A stretch of DNA of 64,000 bases, from NCBI RefSeq assembly GCF_003945595.2, contig NW_024104303.1:2203001-2267000 (forward strand). The letters run 5' to 3'. The notes under the pieces were generated by a model. The model was not told where the DNA came from and ran no database searches. It worked only from the letters and a program-made list of their open reading frames with translations. Origin of the DNA: Pipra filicauda (lineage: Eukaryota; Chordata; Aves; Passeriformes; Pipridae). Numbering within the stretch: the stretch's first letter is position 1; every line of letters starts with the position of its first letter. Made by a program: the position numbers and the translations under genes. Of this stretch, positions 27,964 to 38,400 are shown in pieces.

Positions 27964-28265
27964 GTGCTTTCATAATCTGCTGGACCCCAGGATTAGTCTT
28001 GCTGCTCCTTGATGTTTGCTGTCCCCAGTGCAACGTCCTGGCCTATGAAAAATTCTTCCTGCTCCTGGCAGAGTTCAACTCTGCCATGAACCCCATCATC
28101 TACTCCTACCGGGACAAGGAAATGAGCGCAACCTTCAAGCAGATCCTCTGCTGCCAGCGCAGTGAGAGCGCCAATGGCCCCACCGAAGGCTCAGATCGGT
28201 CGGCATCCTCGCTCAACCACACTATCTTGGCTGGTGTCCACAGCAACGACCACTCTGTGGTGTAA
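27964..28265 (+). CDS. LPAR1: LPAR1 terminal coding exon (C-terminal 100 residues of lysophosphatidic acid receptor 1)
   Basis: This exon encodes the end of a plasma-membrane GPCR that binds lysophosphatidic acid and signals through Gi/o, Gq and G12/13. In order it shows a CWTPG motif (the CWxP element of TM6), the short third extracellular loop with two cysteines (CCPQC), TM7 with the NPIIY form of NPxxY, an amphipathic start of the tail, a CCQR di-cysteine typical of palmitoylated GPCR tails, a Ser-rich segment, and the C-terminal HSVV, a class I PDZ ligand. It closely matches vertebrate LPAR1; the clearest difference I recall from human is SAN in place of NPT after CCQRSE. The exon starts in phase 1: the first Gly codon is completed by its first base from the upstream exon. 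The intron within TM6 is typical of LPAR1-3. Stop is TAA at 28263-28265. No frameshift or early stop is present. The upstream exon, with the N-terminus and TM1-TM6, lies outside the window. Confidence 0.97.
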
Positions 28266-29020
28266 AACCACAGCCAGCCACGTGACCGACAAAGAGCAGC
28301 AGGCTACGCCACAGAGCGGGGTGGGTGCATGGGCCCGGGGAAGGTAACCCACTCACAATGTTTTCTTAAACACTAATGGACTACAAGTGCCTCTTTTCCA
28401 GGGAGCCTGGCACACCAGTGCAGACCACCCCGTCCACAGGACTGGCCAGGATGCAAGGCCTTTGATTTCTACTTTAGAAAAGTAGAAGGTAGATGCCTTG
28501 AGGCGGAGGGCATCGATAGCCCGTGGAAAGCTTCGCTGAGACTTTGTTGGACTTCGCTGCATCTTGGTGCCAGTCTGAGTCAACTCTGATTAATTAAGCT
28601 TATAACTGCTTCACTGCATTTACACGTAGCCACTTAGTATTTTTAAAAAGGGAGTAAAGGGGATAAAAGTATGCCTATCATTTAATAGACATGTAATATG
28701 TATCACCATCAGCATGCTTGTGATGAACGTTTTCTGTGCAGGGAGTAAAACTGTGCTCTAGTCTTTGTATCCTTAGCCACATTGCCATAACTACAGTAAA
28801 AACAAAAGTATTTTTTTCTAACACAGGCAACAGGAAGATGATGGAAACTGACTCTTCTTACCTTCATTACTGGCGTTAGAGAATGCATGTTCTGTGTGTA
28901 TGCAGATTGTTTTAATTATGAAAAAAAAAGCTCTTTGTAAAGTCTACAGGAAAGTAGAAAAGCATAGACTGTATTCCAATGTTTGTTTAGATTACGAAAT
29001 AAACAGTACTTTAGTCACAA
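28266..29020 (+). other. LPAR1: LPAR1 3' UTR (proximal form)
   Basis: The sequence after the LPAR1 stop is noncoding and becomes increasingly AT-rich. It begins with a GC-rich stretch of about 200 bp and ends near a canonical AATAAA hexamer with a T/G-rich stretch downstream, consistent with cleavage at roughly 29015-29025. The end is inferred from the poly(A) signal; no transcript data are available. Confidence 0.75.
28998..29003 (+). terminator. LPAR1: Canonical poly(A) signal AATAAA for LPAR1
   Basis: This is the first AATAAA after the LPAR1 stop codon, about 730 bp downstream. It is followed about 25-40 bases later by a T/G-rich element (GGTTCTTCTTTG), the arrangement expected of a vertebrate cleavage and polyadenylation site. 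Confidence 0.65.
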
Positions 29021-29726
29021 TGTATATAAGGTTCTTCTTTGAAGTGCAGTATGAAATGAGTAACATGTGAGGGGTACCAAGTTTTTTATGGACAAGTTCT
29101 TAAGATAGAACACATCCCTAGGGCTCTTAAAGGGCTACAATCAAGTTGGTAAATTAAAAAAAAAATGTATTTATGTCATTGGAATGTTTTTCTTGTTCAT
29201 GGCAAAAAACTTAAGCATTTTTAATGTGAAAAAAGTGTAAGTTTTTATGGAACTTTTCTTGTAATTGAAAACAAAACACCTTTTGCATTTTTGCACTGAG
29301 AAATATTTGTAGGGTATCTTTTAAATTACTATACCCTTCACTTCAAAAGCATTGAGCTATTAAGAACCGAGGTACAATTTTATTTTGTGAAGTCAAGACT
29401 TTACTACATATTCATCTATTGAAAATGACTGGACTGTGCTACAGATAATAGGCACACATGCACATTGTTATAAATAGCTAAGCTAACAGGTGGACTTTTT
29501 CATACCAGACTGTTTGGAAGAGAAATGCCACTCATGTGAATATCGGTTGCCCAGAATCACTGACATTAAAAAAGACTCCTTAACAGGGCTAAGTGTAAGC
29601 AAAGGTGGGATCTTGCTGATAAAAAACTTGGGACCTTTCTCTGTGAAACTGTATGATCATCTAACAATGTAAAATATATCAAGAGTAAATTCCTGGGGCC
29701 ATTTGTCTCATCGTCATTTGCCTCTA

Positions 29727-29795
29727 TACCAAAAAAAACCCAACACCCAAACAAAAAAATAAACACTCCCAAAAAAACCCCACAAAATAAAATCA
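29727..29795. repeat. A/C-rich low-complexity sequence
   Basis: Runs of A are broken by CCC and CAC groups. Such patches are common in vertebrate intergenic DNA and carry no clear unit. Confidence 0.75.
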
Positions 29796-30010
29796 GAGAT
29801 GTATATCCTTCAGTGTACCCTACTGAAATGTAACTTAGAGAACAATGTTCTCCCATTTGGGCAGGGAAGAAATGGAGGGGAGAGAGTCAGCCCAGCAAAA
29901 TTCAGTGTTTTTAGCATCTCTTGCTTTGAGGACAAGTAAAATTGCTTGGAACAGGCAGTTTCTTGCTGAAGGAGGGAAGAGAAACAAGCGAGTAAAACTT
30001 ACCTCCACTG

Positions 30011-30016
30011 AATAAA
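30011..30016 (+). terminator. Candidate distal poly(A) signal AATAAA
   Basis: This hexamer lies in unique sequence rather than in a simple repeat. A TTTT-containing stretch and CTGCTTTCAG follow within 40 bases. It is a candidate end for a longer LPAR1 3' UTR, with weak support. Confidence 0.3.
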
Positions 30017-33000
30017 GTGAGAGTTTTGACACTGCTTTCAGTAAAACTGAAATTCACCTGAACTGTCAAGCTAATTTTGTGTGGACACTGTGCAAGGTGG
30101 AGTAGGCAGAGAGGATAAACATAACATTATCTGCCAGTTGACCAAGGTTTTGAATATAAACACTTGCTTTTGGCAAAACAGCTCTTATTTTTCTGACTGT
30201 ATTTGAGAGCAAGTGAATGTACAGGTTGATTTGGTTTTATTCACATAACCATACTGAGAAAGTGAAGAACAGTCTGTATGAATTTCTTCTTTAAAAAGCA
30301 TCTGCATGCTAATCCATTCATCATTTTTTCTTAGTGCCTGCTTGATGGTTGAACTAGTGCAGGTAAGCAGAAGAAAGAAGAGGGTAAGACTGCCTCCAAA
30401 GACAGGGGACATCTGACTGAAAAACAATTTCTTTTTCTGAAGAGCGCTTGAACTTCCTTGCTTCCCTGGATCCAGTGAGAGCAATTTTCCCTGTCTCTAA
30501 CATCCCCACAAAAAAATAGATCATAGACACTTTATTTTAGGGTGGAGGTTTTTTTGGTGGGCGTTGTTGATCTTTCCAAGTGTCCTTTATACTGCTGGGG
30601 AGAATGGTGTTCTCATAATAGCAGAAAATCATTCACCCCAGTTTACCTGCTCAAAGTGTAGTGGGTTTTGAGAAGCCATGGGTGAAAAATTTCAAACCAG
30701 GGGTGCAGTCGTTCAAGACATGTGGGTGGGTGCAGAGGCCCCTTGTGAGGATGAATGCCCAAGGAGGCTTTTTGGTTGTCATTGTCATGGCAACAGCAGT
30801 TGCTGTCCAGGTACATTGATCAGCCCGTCTCCAAGGAGGCACTGGACAATTCAAGAAGCTGGACCCTTTGAACCCTTAGCAGCAGCTAAATTTCAGTTGT
30901 CAGGTATATTAATCCAGGAGCACTTCTGGCAGCAGGTGGTCTTCTTCTAAACAGTGAAGTGCAATGCTTTAGATCAAAGGCTACAGGAGGCAAACATTGT
31001 ACAACTGCACTAGAGGAACTCACTGAGCATTTGGCTGCTGTTTAAAAATTTGGTTAGTGCTTTGTGTTGTTGACATGTTGTCTGTATATCCTTGGGAAAT
31101 CTGATCTATGAATTGAGTGGTTCTTTGCAAGCTAGTGAACTTAAAGCTGCAGTGAGCAAAGAGAATAAAAACCAGAGCTGCAATAGAAGGATTCATTTGC
31201 TGTCTTCTTTAGAATGGTTCTCATGCCATTTGTTTTCATCCCAGAATTTTTCTAAGTTTTACTTCTCTGTTCAGACTTCCCAGCTTCATTGTGCAGTTAT
31301 AGAACTCACTTCTGCTATGTGAAAACATGGTACAAAGTACTTAGGGGAAACTCTTATTTTTACTTATCTAAAATTCTTCAAAAGGTTTTAGAAGACTTCT
31401 TAAAATACCAACGATCCTCCCACAGTCATTAAAATTCTTCTGTTGCTGGCTGCCTCTTGTCTAAGTAAATCCTCTTGAAGTTCAAATGTAATGGTGTTTG
31501 TGTCAGCAACTGTAGTGGTGGGGAGTTGTGTTTTAAAAAGAATATGGTTGATGCAATCATTTACAGGTCAAGGAAAACGTGTTTTCCTACTTCATGTTTT
31601 TTTAGAGGCAGCACAATCTGAAAACTAATTGAAAAGATGGCCTTTGAATGGAGAATTACTAAGTAGAATTTTAATTCCCTGTTGCTATATAGAGAGAGTC
31701 TGGGTGACTCATTGGTCAAAAAAAGCACAGCTTTTATATAAAAATTTGGAAGTATATTCTGTGTATGTTCAACACATTGATTTTCTTGTCAACACCTTTC
31801 TTGTTCTGTGTGTTCTGAAATATCCTGGTAGGTTCAGGCTGGCTCCCAAATGAGATACTGAAAGCTCAGCAGATAGGAGAGAGGGCAGACCAAATAAAGG
31901 CTTTTTCAGTGATTCCTGAATCTAAGCACACCTGTCTGTCCATAGTGCAGCAGTACCAGGGGTTTTTTGAATAGTTGCCGCAAGATCCAATATTGCTTCC
32001 TTAACTCTGTCCTTCCTAAATAGTCGCAGCTGTGGCACTGTTTAAACAAGCTGGCAACAAAGGCTCATAGTAGGTTACTTGGTGAAAAGGAACTATGCTA
32101 TCTTCATGATGCAAATTAAGTCTGGGTAACTTGGATGTCAAACAGGAAAGGACATGTTTTTATGTCCAATGGGTTGGTTATGCTTCCCCTTCTGAGTAAC
32201 TTTTCCATATCAGCATCAATTTCACCCAGTATGGGATTTCACTGAAATTAAACTTTCCAGGCCGTTCTATGTAGTATGGTTTTTGGTTTGTACCTCTGTG
32301 ATGGTCAGGGGTTTAGCCATGGCCAGTCTGGATCCTAGGAGCAATTTTTGGGGGGAAACTCAAGTGGGCTCTGCTTCTAAAGCAGGTTTTGTAGCTTTTC
32401 CTGAACATCCGTGTTTCCCCAGAAGTATGCTACCAGATACCATACTTAACTACTGTAAAGCCAGTTGGGGTTTCTGTCTATGACACTGCCGCAGCCAGAT
32501 CTGTCTCTTCTCACTGCAGTAGGTGTCCACAGACTAAAACCACACAGCTTTTTCTGTGAAATAAATAAAAGCCCACACAGTAGATTGTTTTTCCCAGGTG
32601 GGATTAAAAGGACACCCTCAGATGGAGAGGCTTTGAATACAAACACCTGTGGTCTGTCTTTCAATTGGTTTGAATCAAGGTGATGCAAAGCAGAGCAGGC
32701 AAAGGCATTTCTCTAGGGTGTCACCGCCATCCCATGCAGAGGTGTGACCCCATCCCTGTTGTATCTGTCATTCTTTTGGGTCCCTTCTGACCACAAGACT
32801 GGATGGAGCTGGCAGAGGTCAGCCTTAGTGAACTGACTTTTTTTCCTCTTGGTGCAGAAGTAACATAAGCTAAATACAGGCTTTTCCTTTTTCTGGTCTT
32901 CTTTAAGGCTTTCTTGTTGTTTCAAGTGTACTGTCATGTCCTTTCCAACCAGTTCTTGCTGTTAGCCATTGGTCTGTGCTACACACTAATGTCTCTATGG

Positions 33001-33244
33001 AAGGGATTTGCAACTGCAATCTCATTTGTTCAGACAAATTGCTTGGGTTCTGCCATTTGATTGGAAAGACCACTTCCAAAAGACATTTAGCTTAAAGAGT
33101 ATTTACTCCCACACTTGTCCAGTGCCTCAAGAAAAAGTGCCCATGACTTTCCTCCCATTTTCCTGTCTTAGAGGATTTTCCAAGAAGCTGTTTACCCAGC
33201 TTCTGTTTCTTAAGTTTATCAAGGAGAAAAAAGGGGACTGATAC

Positions 33245-33345
33245 TAAAAAACAAACCAAACCACAATAAAACAGAAGTGTCAACAAACAAAAACCCTACA
33301 AAACAAAAAATTTAAAAAACTACAACAAAAAACCACAGAATACAT
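33245..33345. repeat. A/C-rich low-complexity sequence
   Basis: This is a long patch of A runs broken by single C and CC, similar to the patch near 29.7 kb. No stable repeat unit is seen. Confidence 0.7.
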
Positions 33346-33960
33346 CAATATTAAACTATGCTGCTGTCTCCTGCGGTACATAGAAATCCAACCCCCTGAT
33401 AGCTGCCAACATTTTAACAAAAGCCTCCATGAAATGTTCCCGTTTGCCTGTGATAAACTTCTGATAACTTCTGATAAACCAGAAGTGTATGTGGGAGACT
33501 CAGGAATCTGTTCACTTGTTTTCCTGCTTAAATAAAGATGTGTTTGTAACTCAAAAGTATAGGGAGAGCCAATAAGGTTTGGCAAAAAATTTTATTATTA
33601 AATGCACTTACTGTAAATGTTTAGAGGTTATATCTAGTACAATAAAGTATCTGGCATGTGTAATATGGAGTGTGAAAGAAATACCCTTTGTCGAGAGAGC
33701 TGGTATTTTGGATGTGGAGGGGAGTTATTCAAAAAACGTGACTGAGACACAGGCTGGTCTCTTTCAGGAGACAGCAGAGGGCTGAAACACAGGGACAAGG
33801 AAGGGACAGGTTATTTCCAGTAAATCACTTAATCATCCATTCTGTTCCTGATTCTTACCTCCCCACCTTCCTTTCAAGGCCATATTTACACCAGTTAACC
33901 TCAGGTCTCCTCTTGTTGCTATATAGAAAATTTTTCCTGCACAGAGAAAACGAATCTGCT

Positions 33961-34045
33961 GCTTCTTTTCCCTCCTCCTCTTCTTTCTTTTCTCCTTTAG
34001 CTTTCTTCCTTTTCCTTTCACCTTTTACCTTACTTTCCTTTTCTG
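33961..34045. repeat. Polypyrimidine tract, about 85 bp
   Basis: The + strand is almost purely C and T over this span, with only a few purines. Its complement is a GA-rich strand. Such strand-asymmetric tracts can form triplex structures, but nothing here shows that they do. Confidence 0.8.
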
Positions 34046-35254
34046 TTATGCATGGACATGTTTGTCCTACAATGTGTCCCCAGTTTTAACCATAGGAGGT
34101 CATTAATTGTCTAAACCAAAGCTGATTGGCTTATATATAGAAGTGAATGTGTCCACACACAGATCTGCAAAGCCATAGGAAGGAAGGAGGTAGAAATGAA
34201 ATAAAAAGCATTATTTCAGTGCTGCTAAAGTATAGCTCATTTAAGACTATTTACATGCTAACTCCTATTTCACATTTTGAAGACAAGAGGAGTTACATAA
34301 AGGGTTCATTAACCCCCTGCCTTTTGTTAGAGAAGCCAATCACTTACGCACCAATAGAAACCAAGTGTCTGCTTCAGCAAAATGAAAGAAACTAAAATTG
34401 GTGTTCCTAATGACTTGGGGCATTATTAAGTACAAAAATGAAAAAAAAAGAGGAGAGTTCAATTTTTTTCATCTCCCAGATCCTGGTGATTCATGACTAA
34501 TGCCCTGGTGCTGGGCTTTCAATGGCATGTCATGTGCAATGTAAAGCAGCCCCATAGAGCTTGAGTGCTGGACATAATGATCAGAAAGCCAAAATACACA
34601 ATTGCTAAATAAATCATGCCTCATGAAAATGCACTGCAGTGCCTCTGGGATTTTCTGTTTAAGCCCTGGATCACCATTTGCTGGGAAAGTCAGACTGTTT
34701 ATATGGCAAATCTGTTAACATTAAATACACAACACGTGCAGTGACACAACCGCAGCCTCAGCATGCAATAGGCAGCACACAGAGCAGGAGCTCTGAGAGC
34801 AGAGAGCCAGCACGTTTGAGATCACAATGCTCAGAGCCAGCAGTGCACTTCCCTGCATTGCATGGGCCAACACTCCCGTTCTGCTTTGTGCCTTTTTGTG
34901 CTCCTTCAGGCCAGGTGTGTCGGGATGGACAGGCCTGCTGCACATGAGCTGGTCCCAGCAGAAGCAGATGCAAGTCTAAAGCCTTTCTCCTCTTAACTGC
35001 TTAGGCTTTACACAGTTGTGGATCTGCTTCTCCCTTCTCTAGTCCTTGCATGCTCAACCTCATGCTGAAAATTCTTGTCACCCCTCAAAGAGTCTGTCCA
35101 GTTCCTCATGTTTTTTGCCTTTCTCTATGCCTCCGCCAGGAATCCTAAACCATCTTTGTGTCAAACTGCAAGGTAAATGCCAGGTGCTTCACACCTCAGA
35201 TACAGCTCCTCTGGGGGACGAGGTAGGAATGGAGTTAAATTCCGTTGACAGCTG

Positions 35255-35450
35255 GCCACAAATGGTGTTCGAAGGGCACGGTGTTGGAGCCAGTTCAGTT
35301 TAATATCTGGCTGTCACTATCCTTGGAGATATTTAAAAGATGTGTAGATGTGGCATTTAGGGACACAGATTACTAGTGGACTTAGTGCTAGGTTAATGGT
35401 TATACTCTATGATCTTAAAGATCTTTTATAACCCAAATAATTTGACGATT
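35255..35450 (+). mobile_element. CR1 LINE remnant with internal deletion
   Basis: The left part (AATGGTGTTCGAAGGGCACG, then GTGTTGGAGCCAGTTCAGTT and TAATATCT) matches the CR1 reverse-transcriptase region. The right part (CTTGGAGATATTTAAAAG, ATGTGTAGATGTGGCATTTA, CTATGATCTTAAAGATCTTT, TTTGACGATT) is a CR1 3' end. Hundreds of bases normally lie between these blocks, so the copy has lost its interior. It runs in sense orientation and is strongly decayed. Confidence 0.85.
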
Positions 35451-35457
35451 GCAAGGG

Positions 35458-35475
35458 AAATAAATAAATAAATGC
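35458..35475. repeat. Short AAAT-unit microsatellite
   Basis: GAAATAAATAAATAAATGC follows directly on the CR1 remnant and may have grown from its 3' tail. Confidence 0.7.
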
Positions 35476-38400
35476 AATATATAGAGAACAAGGAAGTGAA
35501 TAATTGTGAGAGGAAGGGACCACAGAGAAGAGACTCCCCTACCTTCTGTGCAGAATTTGGTTTACAATCTTTTCAAAGGCTTTCTGGCAAGTTCAGGAAA
35601 GAATTTTGGGTTGTGGGTTTTTTTCAAGAGGAAAGAATAATGCCTCTTCCTCGGCATTACTTTTGGTTTTTTTTGGTCTGATTGTTGATTTAGGTGTATT
35701 TAATTTATTAAGAGATCAAAAGATCAGTTGAAACAAGGAAAAGACTTCCCATTTACCACCCACACTCAGCACAAAATAAAACTGCTTTTATATAAATGGT
35801 GTTTTACCACTCAAAGACTGAAGAATGCTTCAAGGAATGACACAGGTTGGGGGTTTTTTACTTCTCTGTTTTTCCGAGGTTCATGATGTCTGGATATTTT
35901 ACAGCTTATTCTGCCACAGATTTTGAGTCTGCACATTCTTTTTGTCCTCAAGTGTCTCTTCGCAATCATGCTTTTTCAAAATATGTAAACACTCCTTAGT
36001 TCTAGGGAGTTACTCAAAAATGTGCCTGTTTTGAGCTAGTCCAGCTGCTGCAGCCTTCCAGACCTCTCTCCTGTTTGCTTACAATGAGGTCTGATTTTGA
36101 GCCACAGCTAGATGCTAGCAAGTGACAATTATTTTGTTTAGAAATTCTCATCTCAGGGGAAATGTCAATAATGTATATCTGTCCCTACAGCTAATTCAAT
36201 ATGCTGCATGAAAGCTGGCTGCCTCTATAGTGTTTCTTCAACAGACACATCAGAAAAACAGATTTTCCTGAGCTGGGCTGGGTTAAGGATTTGAAAAAGT
36301 GACTGACCTTTGTTTTGTTTTTGAAACATCATTTCTACATCTTTACATGAACATGCTTAGGGGTGAGCTGTTGTTCAGTCTTTAGATCATCTGTCCTTTC
36401 TCATCTGTGGCCCTGATACCCTCAGAACTGTCAGTGGCAACAGGGCTGGGATGAGAAGTGCTCAACATGGGACAGATGCAGGGGCAGGAGGAGCAGAGGT
36501 CTGTCAAAAGGCTCAGTTATGGTCCAGCTCTGGCCAGCACAGATTTGTACCAACCTACTGCTATCAGCAATGCCCTTTGGACTCCTGAGCCCCAAGTGCG
36601 ACAGTGCCAACCACTCATTTTGGAGGTGGCCAACACACTGGGAAGGAGAAGGAAGTTCCCAGTCCACGCTTGAGGAAGTGAAGGGTGAAATTGTGCTCCT
36701 GTGGACAGCTGCAGACATCTGATTCTTGGTATTACTTTTACTTGTTGCTCTTTTTTTCTTCCCACATCACTTATTTTACCTCAAATGTCCAGGTGGGGAC
36801 AGCCCCCCAGGGATAAAAAGTACCTGGCACACAGGAGCCCAGCAGCAAACTGAGATTTTTTGTGTTGTTGGTCAAAGCGTCTTATGCTTATGAGCAGGGA
36901 TGGTGATGGTGCCAGTCTGGGAAACAACAACGTGGCATGCCCATGCCTTGTTTCCTTCCTTGTTCAGGAGAGAGAGAGAGACATCTTTCATGTTTTGGAG
37001 GAGGAAAAGTCATTCTGAGACCACAGGTGCAGTGTGGGAGGGCTGCTTCGGGTGGGCTGACAGCTCTTCAGGAATGGAGGGCAGCCCTGTGGCAGGGGAG
37101 GGCTGGGGCATCTGGTCATGACCACGTCAAGCTGGCACAGACCCATGGCAGTGGGGGAGCTTGCTGGAAATGGCAGGTGCTGCTGGTTCAGAAGCACAAG
37201 TCTTTCTTGTGGATTCATTTCTCAAAAACATAGCTAGGGATTGGGAGATGGGGGGTAGGGAAAAAAGAAAAAGCCTGCATATTTTCTGTACAGTGGAAAA
37301 CCTGTTTTTCATTCCAAATGCTTAAAAGCACAAGCCATTCACACCTGGTCTTCCAGAGGGAATGCACAGGAAAGTAAAGCAGGAACTGGGGCCCTTGACT
37401 GTTAGACCTCCTTTCTTGTCAGCTGGACATATGCATAGTCTGTGTTACAATGTCTGGTTTTTCATCTGAGAACATCAGACATGTTTAATGACTTATTCTA
37501 AGTGCACACAGAAAGCACAATTGCTACGCAGGCAATGATTTTGCTTAGGCAAACTCCATGAAAACTTGCAGGATTAGAAGACTTTCACTTTAAAGGGGGT
37601 ATTTTTGGTTTCTATTTTATATTTCTGTGCATAATACCGACAAATACTGGGCAGCATTACTTTATTTTTTTCTAAGTAGAACATACCCTGAACCTAAGTA
37701 AGTGTTCAAAAATCCCGAAAAAGCACAAAAAGCAACTAGAAAGGGAGAAATTACAATTTATTTTTTTTATCACCATCCATAGACGACAGCTTCCTTTTTT
37801 GGAACCAACCGTGTTAACCTAGCTGCTACAGGATTACTGTCCTTGAAAACTGCCAGCTTCTGAACCTGACCTGCACCCTGTGAGCTCACGGAAGGGAACA
37901 TCAGGGAGGTTTTGTTCACCCTCACGATTCTCTGCCTTGCCATGGCTATGGCAGTGTAGAGGGCAGCAAGGACCAAAGGGACTACAGAAGGGAAGAGGAA
38001 CTCTTGTCTTTTCTTGTCTTTCTGGAATGTGAAGTCAACCCAGGTGGGCAGCTGTGCCAGGGAGCTTTACCAGGAGGAGCAGCCACAGGTGAGCCACAGG
38101 GCCATGTTGCAAGAGGAACAGGACAAAAAAATGTTTGCAAGTAGTTCTGTGAAATAGAACCAGGCTGGACTACACTCTTTCCTGCCTCTAGCACTTTACA
38201 AAGAGGTGAAATCTCTGTGGGGATACAGCAGAACAGCACTAAATTGCGGTTGAAGGAATTATATGGCTATAATGGACCCATAAAGAGGTTTATAAGGACT
38301 GCAGACCTGGTCCAGAGAGCAAGGATATAAATTTTTTCTGGAATGAGGCTTCTTGTCAGGAGGCATCATGGTGCTCCACAATGAACTCAGGATGCGCTCC

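Larger units (their letters stand above)
29021..30035 (+). other. LPAR1: Possible distal LPAR1 3' UTR extension
   Basis: The AT-rich sequence continues without a clear break for about 1 kb past the first poly(A) signal. Further AATAAA hexamers lie in an A/C-rich low-complexity patch near 29756-29790 and at 30011-30016. LPAR1 transcripts in other vertebrates have long 3' UTRs, so use of a distal site is plausible. The sequence alone cannot show it. Confidence 0.35.
30036..35254. other. Intergenic sequence downstream of LPAR1, no gene seen
   Basis: There are no recognisable coding exons on either strand. The stretch contains an A/C-rich patch (33245-33345), a small direct repeat of ACTTCTGATA near 33458-33476, a pyrimidine tract at 33961-34045 and a 12-bp palindrome GCACTGCAGTGC at 34631-34642. 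Confidence 0.6.

Noticed and set aside
33456..33476. Short direct repeat resembling a CRISPR-like or tandem array
   Set aside because: Only two copies of a 10-base unit without spacers; no arrays are expected in a vertebrate genome.
34631..34642. 12-bp palindrome GCACTGCAGTGC
   Set aside because: Palindromes of this length are expected by chance in 64 kb, and nothing nearby suggests function.
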